Positions 1 to 8,500 are shown, numbered from the stretch's first letter. The stretch is DNA of 14,148 nt from an uncultured Clostridia bacterium (GCA_947589135.1 CANPZT010000026.1:1-14148); one strand, 5' to 3'. The notes: a model not told the origin generated them from the letters alone. Made by a program: numbers and translations.

Positions 1-174
1 CTTTTATATCTACTTTCTTCTGCTGCATTTTGTGCTCTTCCGAAGCAACCCATCTTCTCCCGTTATTGTTCTTATTGCTACTCCTGCTAAAATTAGTAAT
101 ATTATTATTGTTATTACTAGTGCTATTAGAGTTATACCTTTATTATTATCATTTACTAATACTTGTTTTTTCAT
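1..174 (-). CDS. Prepilin-like protein with N-terminal methylation motif, partial, +1 frameshift at codon 45
   Basis: The gene reads leftward from an ATG at 174 behind an AAAGAGG ribosome binding site and leaves the window. After a short charged leader (residues 1-12) comes KGITLIALVITII, a type III signal/class III prepilin signature followed by one hydrophobic helix (about 14-34). This is the single-helix N-terminus of type IV pilin-like proteins, which are processed by a prepilin peptidase and displayed at the cell surface. The next residues, ITGEDGLL, are typical of short Clostridia prepilin-like proteins. The frame then meets CGG at codon 45 and would stop at TAG nine codons later. Skipping the C gives GRAQNAAEESRYK, which matches the usual charged Ala/Glu-rich continuation and stays open to the window edge. 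The family call is good; the specific pilus or secretion system is unknown. Confidence 0.75.
39..42 (-). other. +1 frameshift site, CGGA, prepilin-like gene
   Basis: The minus strand reads GGG TTG CTT CGG AAG in frame. Dropping the C at position 42 gives CTT GGA AGA GCA CAA, which restores the open prepilin-like frame, with Gly at residue 45. The frame break is seen directly. Gly at this point is plausible for the family but not invariant. Confidence 0.75.
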
Positions 175-238
175 TAGTTTTCCTCTTTCTATTTTTTTCT
201 ATAATTTTTGTCTTATGTCTATCTGTCTATACATTTAA

Positions 239-267
239 ATTATAACATTGTCTTTTTTGTTTGTAAA
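239..267 (-). promoter_or_regulatory. SigA-type promoter of the prepilin-like gene
   Basis: On the minus strand, TTTACA at 267-262, a 17-nt spacer and TATAAT at 244-239, with a TGT extended -10 just upstream of TATAAT. Transcription would start near 232, leaving a leader of about 58 nt. The rest of the 175-393 gap is AT-rich with no other recognisable feature. Confidence 0.65.
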
Positions 268-393
268 TAATCTTTATATTACATTTTAATTACATTATCC
301 CAATATAAATGATAATAATAAATTTCTAATCTATTATAAAAATAATTTTTTCAATATTTTATTGGTACTTTTATGTTTTAATATATTCTTATT

Positions 394-1401
394 TTATTTC
401 ATATCTATATAACTACTTTTTGGAAATATTATCTTAATTTCTGTTCCCTCATTTTGTATTGAATTTAGCTCTATTCCTATACCTATTTTATTGCATAGCT
501 TTTTACATAAGTATAGCCCAATTCCAGTAGATTTTTTATTTAATATTCTTCCATTTGTCCCTGTAAATCCTTTTTCAAATACTCTTGTAATTTCACTTTC
601 TTTAATACCCATTCCATTATCTTTTATATGTAAAACTATATTTTCTTTTCCTTTTTCTGCATATATTTCAATTTTTGAACTTTTATACTTTATACTATTT
701 TGTATAATTTGATTTAATATAAAAACAATCCATTTACTATCTGTATTAACTTGTTTATCTAAGTCATGTGTATTAATATTTATTTTATCCTGTATTAATG
801 AGGTTTTATTTTTCTTTATACATTCATTTACTATGTCTTTTAAGTTACTTTTTTTAATATAATAGTCTTTTTCTACTGTATTGCTCCTTGCATAAAATAA
901 AGCTTGTTCAATATAATTTTCTACCTTATTTAGTTCTTCATCAATATTTTTAGTAACATCACTTTTATTATTTTCTATTATTAATTTACTTGTTGCTATT
1001 GGTGTTTTTATTTCGTGAATCCACATTTCTATATATTCTTTATAATCTTCTTGCTGATATTTATATTTATTTACATTCTCAATCATTGATTTATTAGTCT
1101 GCTCTAATATTTCTTTTAATATTTTTCCTTCATAAAAACTAGGATTATTAATAATTTCTGTTATCAAATATTTTTCTTCTAATTCACCTAACAATTTATA
1201 AATATTTCTGTAATATCTTTTTTTACCTAAATATTCAAAAATGATAGAAATAAAATAAAGTACGAATATGGTTATTGGAATATATATTTTAATAAAATTT
1301 CCAAATGGATATGCCAGCAAAAATATTTCTATAGTTGCAATACCAAAAGTAATTAGACATATTTGTAGTATTTTATCTTTTATAAAGCTATTAAATTTCA
1401 T
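394..1401 (-). CDS. Sensor histidine kinase, BceS-like intramembrane-sensing type
   Basis: 335-residue membrane kinase that would autophosphorylate and pass phosphate to the response regulator encoded just upstream. Two membrane helices (about 11-31 and 37-57) are separated by only a few residues, so there is almost no extracellular sensor. This architecture is typical of BceS/YxdK intramembrane-sensing kinases, which usually work with peptide-antibiotic ABC transporters. The H-box WIHEIKTPIA places the phospho-accepting His at 129. The ATPase part has an N-box (NQIIQNSIKYK, Asn 235), G1 box DNGMGI (261-266) and G2-like STGIGLYLCK (291-300). The start at 1401 is chosen because GGGAGG lies just upstream; an in-frame ATG ten codons earlier has no such site. 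No BceAB transporter lies in the window, so the signal is unknown. It is probably cotranscribed with the regulator (66-bp gap). Confidence 0.9.
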   Translation of the reverse strand: MKFNSFIKDKILQICLITFGIATIEIFLLAYPFGNFIKIYIPITIFVLYFISIIFEYLGKKRYYRNIYKLLGELEEKYLITEIINNPSFYEGKILKEILEQTNKSMIENVNKYKYQQEDYKEYIEMWIHEIKTPIATSKLIIENNKSDVTKNIDEELNKVENYIEQALFYARSNTVEKDYYIKKSNLKDIVNECIKKNKTSLIQDKININTHDLDKQVNTDSKWIVFILNQIIQNSIKYKSSKIEIYAEKGKENIVLHIKDNGMGIKESEITRVFEKGFTGTNGRILNKKSTGIGLYLCKKLCNKIGIGIELNSIQNEGTEIKIIFPKSSYIDMK

Positions 1402-1467
1402 GTTATTTTCCTCCCAATCTTTATTTTTCATAAATTATTTTAGACTATCAATTAAATAAACTATTTA

Positions 1468-2142
1468 TTATTTTGATTTTAGGATATATCCTTGTCCTCT
1501 CTTTGTCTCTAACAATTCTTTTAAATCTAATTCTTCTAATTTATTTCTTAATCGAGTTATATTTACTGTTAAAGTATTATCATCAATAAAACTTTCACTT
1601 TCCCATAAATAATCCATCAATTCTTCTCTTGAAACAATTTTATTTCTTTTTTCTGTTAGATATTTTAATATTTTAAGTTCATTTTTAGTTAATTCTATTT
1701 CTTTATTTTCCTTTATTATTGTACTATTTGATAAGTTAATTATATAGTCTTGTGCATTAATCTTATCTTGTTCTTTTTCCATATTACTTCTTCGTAGCAA
1801 AGAATTTGTTTTAGCAAGTAATATATGAATATTGAAAGGCTTTGTTATATAGTGATCTGCTCCATAATTTATACTTAACAATTCATCTATTTCATTATCT
1901 CTACTTGTTATTATTATGATTGGAACATTAGATTGTTTTCTAATTTCTTTGCATATATATTCTCCATCTGCTCCAGGTAAATTTATATCTAGTAGTATTA
2001 AATCTGATTTTGTCTCAATAATATCATGAATTGTATTATCAAATTTTTTTAATGTCTCTACTTTATACCCATTATTGCTAAAAAATATCTCTATTTCATT
2101 TCTTAACTTTTCATCATCTTCTACAATTAAGATTTTTTGCAT
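1468..2142 (-). CDS. OmpR/PhoB-family response regulator, BceR-like
   Basis: 224-residue two-domain regulator and partner of the downstream histidine kinase. The receiver domain (1-115) has the acidic pair D9/D10, the phospho-acceptor D52 in LILLDINLPGADG, and the conserved Lys 101 in TKPFN. The C-terminal winged helix (about 130-222) ends in the recognition-helix region TVNITRLRNKLEEL and the closing KRGQGY hairpin, as in OmpR/PhoB DNA-binding domains. The ATG at 2142 is preceded by GGAGG at 8-nt spacing; a longer reading from TTG at 2157 would overlap this site and is not used. It is transcribed divergently from the MgtA-like ATPase gene, with a repeat element between them. Control of that ATPase is possible but unsupported. 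The target genes are unknown. Confidence 0.92.
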   Translation of the reverse strand: MQKILIVEDDEKLRNEIEIFFSNNGYKVETLKKFDNTIHDIIETKSDLILLDINLPGADGEYICKEIRKQSNVPIIIITSRDNEIDELLSINYGADHYITKPFNIHILLAKTNSLLRRSNMEKEQDKINAQDYIINLSNSTIIKENKEIELTKNELKILKYLTEKRNKIVSREELMDYLWESESFIDDNTLTVNITRLRNKLEELDLKELLETKRGQGYILKSK

Positions 2143-2172
2143 AGCTACAACCTCCAAAAATAAATTATTTTA

Positions 2173-2219
2173 GTTATATAGTATATACTTATAATTGTCA
2201 ATTATGAGTATGCTGTCAA
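2173..2219 (-). promoter_or_regulatory. Promoter of the two-component genes with operator-like repeats
   Basis: On the minus strand, TTGACA at 2201-2196, a 17-nt spacer and TATAAC at 2178-2173. A 15-bp inverted repeat (2191-2205, ATAATTG/CAATTAT arms around one base) covers the -35. A second TTGACA lies 18 bp upstream (2219-2214), giving a direct repeat of ATAATT(T)GACA about two helical turns apart. OmpR-family regulators bind direct repeats, so autoregulation is a reasonable inference. Confidence 0.6.
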
Positions 2220-2245
2220 ATTATTTTTAAATAATAAATAACTTT

Positions 2246-2375
2246 AAGATAATAATATTTTTATATTTGAAAGTGAAATTGTGGGGACCGTTCAAAAATT
2301 CTCAAAAGTTTGTAAAAACTTTTGTTAGAATTTTTAGAATGGGGATAACGAAAAATATAAAAATATTATTATCTT
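2246..2375. repeat. MITE-like intergenic repeat, copy 1
   Basis: 130-bp noncoding element with perfect 23-bp terminal inverted repeats (2246-2268 and 2353-2375). Inside is a strong hairpin: AAAAATTCT at 2294-2302 pairs with 2327-2335, and AAAAGTTT at 2304-2311 pairs with 2316-2323. TGGGGA occurs on both flanks of this hairpin. A near-identical element in reverse orientation lies at 11015-11146. No ORF and no clear target-site duplication. It occupies most of the otherwise gene-free stretch 2143-2505, between two divergent transcription units. Confidence 0.85.
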
Positions 2376-2462
2376 GATTATTATTTTAAAATAAACGATT
2401 CTATAATTTATCTTAAAAGTTTTACATATTTTTTAAAATTATGTTTTAATTTTAAAAATTAG

Positions 2463-2494
2463 TGGTATAATTTTAAATAGTTACAAAAGAAGGA
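2463..2494 (+). promoter_or_regulatory. Extended -10 promoter and ribosome binding site of the MgtA-like ATPase gene
   Basis: TGGTATAAT at 2463-2471 is an extended -10; the -35 region is weak. AAGGAG at 2489-2494 precedes the ATG at 2506. The predicted leader is only about 28 nt, too short for an Mg2+-sensing riboswitch if this is the promoter used. Confidence 0.5.
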
Positions 2495-2505
2495 GATGAT
2501 TTTTA

Positions 2506-5113
2506 ATGTCAAACACAAAAGAGGAAGTAAATGTTGCAAAAATATATGGTCAAGAATGTATACTTCCTAAAGATGAGTTTATAAAGAAATATAACGTAGA
2601 AGAAAAACGGACTTTCATCTAAAATTGCAGATGAAAAACTACATAAGTACAGCTATAACGAAATAACTCAAAATAAACCTCAAAGATGGTATAACTATTT
2701 CTTTAGAAGTTTGTTTAGTCCTTTCAATTGCATTTTACTTGCAATTGTATTAATTCTGTTTTATACAGATGTATACTTAGCAGAAACTCCTAGTTATGCA
2801 AATATTATTGTTATTATTATTTTAGTTATGGCAAGTACATTATTAGAATTTTTTGAAGAATATCGTTCTAATAAAGCTGCTCAAAAATTAAAAGAGTTAG
2901 TTGCAACTACTACTACTGTTTTAAGAGATGGAAAAGAAACTCAAATTCCAATTAAAGAAGTTGTTTTAGGTGACATAGTAATTTTATCTGCTGGTAGCAT
3001 GATTCCTGCTGATTTAAGAGTTATAGAATCAAAAGATCTATATGTTGGACAATCTTCTTTAACTGGTGAATCAGATGCTGTTAGAAAAAATGTAAATTCT
3101 GAACTTTCTATAGATGAGTTGGATAACATTTCAGATTTAGATACAATTTGTTTTATGGGAACAAATGTAATTAGTGGTTCTGCTAAATGTGTTGTAATTA
3201 AGACTGCAGATAGTACTTATTTTGGCAAAGTAGCACACACTATAACTACTGGAAAGCCAAAATCATCTTTTCAAACAGGAATAGAAAATATTAGTAGATT
3301 ATTAATTAAATTTATGCTTGTTTTAACTCCTATAGTATTTATTTTAAATGCTTGGAAACATACTCCTATAACTGCTTTTACATTTGCAGTTGCAATTGCT
3401 ATTTGTATTACTCCTTTGCTACTTCCTGTAATTACATCTTCAAGCCTTTCAAAAGGTGCGGTAAAGATGTCAAAAAAGAAAACTATAGTTAAAAAGTTAG
3501 ATTCTATCCAAAATTTTGGTGCAATGAATATTTTATGTACTGATAAAACAGGTACTTTAACAGAAGATAAAATTGTATTAGAAAAATATTTAGATATAAA
3601 CGGTGATGAAGACCTTCGTATTTTAAAACATGCATTTCTAAATTCTTATTTTCAAACTGGACTTAGAGGTAATATTGATGAAGCTGTTGTTTCAAGAGCA
3701 TTAAAAAATGGCATGAGTCAATATATTGAAAAATATAAGTTAATAGATGAAATACCTTTTGATTTTTCTCGTAGACGTTTATCTGTTATCGTAACAGATG
3801 GAAGCAAAAAACAGCTTATCACAAAAGGAGCTGTTGAGGAAATTTTAAGTATTTGTACTATGGCAGATTATCAGGGAACAGTAACTCCTATTACAAAACA
3901 AATGAAAGATACAATAAGAAAAATTTCAAAATCTCTTAATCAAGATGGCTTAAGAGTAATTGCTGTGTGCCAAAAAAATGACATAAAAGATATTGAAGAT
4001 TTTGGCATTGATAATGAGAAAAACATGGTACTTTTAGGTTTTATTGGATTTTTAGACCCACCAAAAGAAAGTGCAAAATCTGCAATAGAAAATCTAAATA
4101 ATGCTGGAATACGAGTTGTTGTTTTAACAGGTGATAATGCTGAAGTTACAAAATGTATCTGTAAAAAAGTTGGAATTAACTCTAAAAGAATTGTAGAAGG
4201 AAATGAAATTGAAAAACTTAGCGATACTGCTATGTTAAGATTATTAAGAAATACTAACATTTTTGTAAAACTTTCTCCTATTCAAAAAGCTAGAATTGTA
4301 AGACTTTTAAAAGAAAGCGGAAATGTAGTTGGCTATATGGGAGATGGTATTAATGATGCTCCATCTCTAACTAATTCAGATGTTGGTATTTCAGTCGATA
4401 CAGCAGTTGATATTGCTAAAGAATCTGCTGATATCATCTTATTAGAAAAAGATTTACATGTATTACTAGATGGTGTAACTGAAGGTAGAAAAACTTTTGG
4501 AAATTTGATGAAATATATTAAAATGGCTACGAGTTTCAATTTTGGAGAAGTTATGTCAGTAATTATTGCAAGTGTTGCTCTACCTTTCTTACCAGAAACA
4601 CCAATTCAATTGTTAGTTGAAGGTCTACTTTATGATTTTGGGCAATTAACTTTACCTTTTGATAATGTTGATAAGGAATATTTACAAAAGCCTAGACAAT
4701 TTAGTATAAAAAGTCTAAAAAACTTTATGCTATTTATGGGACCTTTAAGTTCTATATTTGACTTAATTGTATTTGCAAGTTTATGGTTTGCATTTAATTT
4801 AAGAGATGCTGCAACTTTCCAAACAGTGTGGTTCACTTATAGTATTGTTTCTAATCTTTTAGGAATGCATATTATAAGAACAGCTAAAGTTCCATTTATA
4901 CAAAGTAATGCACATAAAATGGTATATATTTCTTCTATTTTGTTAAGTATTATCGGAATTATTGTTCCATTTACTTGGCTTGGTAATATAATTGGATTAG
5001 TTCCAATACCGCTACCTTATATGTCTATTATTATTGGAGTACCTATTTTATACTGCTTTGTTGCTCTTTTTGCTAAAAAGATTTATATTAAAAAATATGG
5101 TGAATGGATTTAA
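2506..5113 (+). CDS. MgtA-like P-type ATPase, +1 frameshift at codon 35
   Basis: ATP-driven cation pump of the plasma membrane. With one +1 shift at 2608 it encodes 868 residues, the normal length for the family. Residues 35-55 (GLSSKIADEKLHKYSYNE) form the usual cation-ATPase N-terminal motif. The actuator loop has LTGES, phosphorylation is at D346 in DKTGTLT, the nucleotide domain has KGAVEE and VLTGDN, and the hinge has GDGINDAP. Segments such as SIQNFGAMNILCTDKTGT, PFDFSRRRLSVIV and a C-terminal KKYGEWI closely resemble Escherichia coli MgtA. Odd points: the M4 motif is PLLLP (303-307) where MgtA has PEMLP, while Glu appears at 681 (NFGEV; MgtA NFGNV) and 705 (LLVEG; MgtA LLIQN). The substrate may therefore not be Mg2+. 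Without the shift only a 38-residue peptide is made, or translation starts internally and lacks the N-terminus. Confidence 0.88.
2608..2611 (+). other. +1 frameshift site, CGGA, MgtA-like ATPase gene
   Basis: The frame from the well-supported ATG at 2506 reads GAA GAA AAA CGG ACT TTC ATC TAA. Omitting the C at 2608 gives AAA GGA CTT TCA TCT, i.e. K-GLSS, and joins the long downstream frame. The Gly of GLS/GLT is strongly conserved at this point in P-type II/III ATPases. Confidence 0.88.
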
Positions 5114-5136
5114 CATATAGAAAAATATATAAATGG

Positions 5137-5179
5137 AAAAACTAGAAAGCCTTTTGATTTTGATAGCTTTCTAGTTTTT
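5137..5179. terminator. Strong bidirectional intrinsic terminator
   Basis: A perfect 14-bp stem (5137-5150 with 5166-5179) encloses a 15-nt loop. The arms begin in a run of five A and end in a run of five T, so it works in both directions. It closes the ATPase gene (stop at 5113) and can also close the leftward small gene. Confidence 0.9.
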
Positions 5180-5187
5180 CTCTTTTG

Positions 5188-5220
5188 TTCCCGTGAAGCT
5201 ATAGGCTTCCAAAGAGGGAA
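5188..5220. other. Two-part hairpin after the small gene
   Basis: Outer stem TTCCC (5188-5192) with GGGAA (5216-5220), and inner stem GAAGC (5195-5199) with GCTTC (5205-5209) around TATAG. It is GC-richer than its surroundings and has no following T-run, so it is not a classical terminator by itself. It directly abuts the TGA of the leftward gene at 5221. If that gene shifts frame at its CGG, the hairpin overlaps the coding end. Confidence 0.5.
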
Positions 5221-5442
5221 TCATTTCTTTTGTTGAATACAGATTTTTTTCCGCAATTCGGCATCACTTATTAAATGCTCAACAATGTTGTTATACCTTA
5301 ATATTTCGGAATTGGTTACCGTATTTGGATAATACAACATATTTGTAAAATCATACGTAACCGTTTCTAAAACATCCTTTGCTTGGTCATTCTCCAAGCT
5401 CGCTGTTTTTAGATTATCAATTGCTTCTTCTATACTATTCAT
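5221..5442 (-). CDS. Small protein of unknown function
   Basis: 73 residues, no family recognised. A strong AGAAAGGAGGG ribosome binding site precedes the ATG, which supports a real gene. The product is acidic and largely helical, with no membrane segment, signal peptide or Cys motif; it begins MNSIEEAIDNLKTASLE. The gene looks somewhat richer in G and C than its neighbours, which may mean acquisition from another genome. It holds an in-frame CGG at codon 64 (5253-5251). Read as Arg, the protein ends RKKICIQQKK. If the +1 rule of the neighbouring genes applied, it would end GKKSVFNKRNDSLFGSL at a TAG at 5199 (80 residues). The sequence alone does not decide. It lies on the same strand as dnaE, 102 bp downstream of its stop. 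Confidence 0.65.
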   Translation of the reverse strand: MNSIEEAIDNLKTASLENDQAKDVLETVTYDFTNMLYYPNTVTNSEILRYNNIVEHLISDAELRKKICIQQKK

Positions 5443-5470
5443 TTAAAATTCCCTCCTTTCTATTGGGATA

Positions 5471-5488
5471 GGATATAAATTTATATCC
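5471..5488. promoter_or_regulatory. Perfect 18-bp palindrome upstream of the small gene
   Basis: GGATATAAATTTATATCC is a perfect palindrome 29 bp before the small gene's start codon, between dnaE and that gene. It could be an operator or an RNA stem. No convincing promoter hexamers were found around it. Confidence 0.45.
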
Positions 5489-5544
5489 ATTCCGCAAATA
5501 TTTAAGCGCAACATTTTTTATTTTACTCTATTTTTATCATATAG

Positions 5545-8500
5545 TCAAGTATAAAACAATGTCACTTTTTCTTCTCCAATAATATCTTTAAAAACTTTAA
5601 TAATTTCTTCTGTTAAATAAATTTGTCCACATGGTTTTAATTCTTCTCCGATTTTAATTTGAACATTAATGTTGTTTTTATCTCCATTAAAAAATTTTAT
5701 TGCTCCTCTTAATTTATCTTTTTCTTCTTCATTAGTATTTGTAATGTCAAGAGTTAATATTTGTACCTTATTTTCTCCAAAATTTTTGATATCATTTGCA
5801 ATTATTGTAGTTGTATCATCTTCACGAATGCTTAATCTTCCATCTACTATTACTATATTTTCTTCTACTAAACTTTTTCCTGCTTTTAAATACGCATTTT
5901 CAAATACGATAATTTCTGCTGTACCATATAAATCTTCAATAGTTACAAATGCCATTATCTTATTATTTTTCGTGTATTTTTTCTTTACTGATGAGATAAT
6001 ACCTGCATATTTAACATTTTGCCCATCTTGATATTTAAATTTAGTATTAGAATTCATTAAGTTTGATTCTTCTTCATTCATATTTGAATTCATTTGTTCA
6101 TCTATATTTCTTAATTCCATTGTATTAATTGTAGTTTGTGCCTCAATTTGGTTTCTTAATTTTTCTAATGGATGACCTGAAATATAAATTCCAAGCATTT
6201 CTTTTTCTAGTGATAATAGTTCTTTATTTGGTAATTCTTCATGTTCTTCAAATGTGTATTTAATTTCATTTAGTTCTTCTCTTTCTTCTTCTGTTCCTAA
6301 ATCAAACATTGATACTTGGCCTTTAAATCCTTTTTTCTTTCCAGATTGAATGGTATCTATAATTGATTCAAAAGATGCTAATAATGTACTTCTTGTTTGT
6401 TCAAATTCATCAAAAACTCCTGCTTTTATTAGACTTTCTATACATTTTTTGTTAACTCCTTCTTCAGCAATTCTCTCACAAAAATCTGTAAAGCTTTTAT
6501 ATGGTCCGTTTTCATTTCTTTGTTTTACAATATTATTAACTGGAATTGTTCCAACATTTTTTATACTTCCTAATCCAAATCTAATTTTACCAATCTGACT
6601 ATTCGCTATACTACTATTATTTTTGTTATCATTGTTGTCATTATTATTTATTTTTCCTTGAATAGTTTCATCTCTTTCAACTGTGAATTTTGTACTACTC
6701 TTATTGATATCTGGTTTTAATATTTGGATTCCAAGTGTTTTACATTCATCAATATATTGTGGTATTTTATCTAAGTTTCCTAAAAAACTATTCAGCGTTG
6801 CTGCCATAAATTCAGCTGGATAATAAGCTTTTAAATATGCTGTTCTATAAGCTACTACTGCATAACATGCTGCATGAGATTTATTGAAAGCATATTTTGC
6901 AAATTCTGCCATTTCATCAAATATCTTGTTAGCTGATTTTTCATCTATTCCATTTCTAACACATCCTGGAACAATTACATTTCCATTTTCATCTACTTGT
7001 CCATGGATAAAAATTTCTCTTTCTTTTGCCATAACATCTAATTTTTTCTTACCCATAGCACGTCTTACTAAATCTGCCCTTCCGCAAAGAATATCCTGCT
7101 AAATCACGTACTATTTGCATAACTTGTTCTTGGTATACCATACATCCATATGTAACATTTAGAATTGGCTCTAAGCTTGGATGTGTGTATTCATTATGTC
7201 CTGGATGTAATTTTCCTTTTATATATCTTGGTATTTGGTCCATAGGTCCTGGTCGATATAAAGAAACTCCTGCTATTAAGTCTTCTAAACAATCTGGTTT
7301 TAATTCCTTCATGAAATTAGTCATTCCTTGAGATTCAAATTGGAATATTCCACAACTTTTTCCTTCTTGCCATAATTTATAAACTTTTGGATCAGCCATT
7401 TCTTTATCAAACTCTACATCTATTCCCCTATTTTGTTTTACTAAATCAATAGTATCTTGTATTACTGTTAGAGTTCTTAACCCTAAAAAGTCCATCTTTA
7501 ATAAGCCTAATTCTTCTAAAGTTGTCATTATATATTGAGTTGATATTTGACCATCACGTACATATAAAGGAACATAAGTATCTACTGGGTCTTTAGTTAT
7601 AACAATCCCGGCAAGCATGAGTTGAAGCCTGTCTTGGCATTCCTTCTAATCCCATTGCAATATCCAAAACTTTTTTTACTGTTTCATCTGTTTCATATAA
7701 ATTACTTAATTCTTTGTTTTGTTCAATTGCTTTTTTTATAGTAATGTGTAATTCGTTTGGTATCATCCTTGCTAGACTATCCGCTTCTGAATAAGGCATG
7801 TCTAAAACTCTTGCTACATCACGAATTACCATTTTTGCTGCCATTGTTCCAAATGTAATAATCTGAGAAACATGGTCATGTCCATACTTTTCAGATACAT
7901 AATCAATTACATCTTGTCTACGTTCATAACAAAAATCAACATCAAAATCAGGCATACTAATTCTTTCAGGATTTAAAAATCTTTCAAAAAGTAATCCATA
8001 TTTTATTGGGTCAATATCTGTAATTTCAATTGCATATGCAATAATAGAACCTGCACCAGAGCCACGACCTGGTCCTACTGGTATTCCATTTGTTTTTGCA
8101 TAATGTATAAAATCCCAAACAATTAGAAAATAGTCAACATATCCCATTTTCTGAATTACGCCTAATTCATACTCTGCTCTATCTAATATTTCTTTGGATG
8201 GATTTTCTCCATATCTTTTTTTAATTCCATCATCACATAATTTTTTGAAATAATCATAGTGTGTTGGAAATTCTTCTGGTACATCATAATTCGGAAGGAT
8301 AGTATGTCCAAATTCAAATTCTACATTACATTCTTTTGCTATTTTTACTGTATTTTCAATAGCATCTGGAAATGCCTTAAAATATTCACTCATTTCTTCA
8401 GGAGATTTTACATATAACTCATCTGTATCAAATCTCATTCTGTCCATATCACTCATTCTTTTTCCTGTTTGAATACAAAGCAATACTTCATGATTATAAG

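Noticed and set aside
30..245. Plus-strand ORFs rich in Leu or Ile at the left edge
   Set aside because: They are antisense shadows of the prepilin-like gene and AT-rich DNA, without a family match; the minus-strand reading has a promoter, ribosome binding site and pilin motif.
2246..2375. CRISPR array or transposase-bearing insertion sequence at the intergenic repeat
   Set aside because: There are no regularly spaced direct repeats with spacers and no ORF. The structure is a single element with terminal inverted repeats.
2376..2505. Mg2+-sensing riboswitch (M-box) before the MgtA-like gene
   Set aside because: The best promoter leaves only about 28 nt of leader, and upstream lies the MITE-like repeat. 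No M-box-like conserved structure was recognised.
5188..5220. Hairpin as a stand-alone intrinsic terminator
   Set aside because: It is not followed by a T-run on either strand; the stem at 5137-5179 is the real terminator.
39..7610. The four frame breaks as ordinary sequencing or assembly errors
   Set aside because: Not fully excluded, and it is the main alternative. The sites are not homopolymers, the extra base is C each time (a T is equally possible at 7607-7610), it always creates an in-frame CGG before a Gly codon, and no other frame break was seen. Raw reads would decide.
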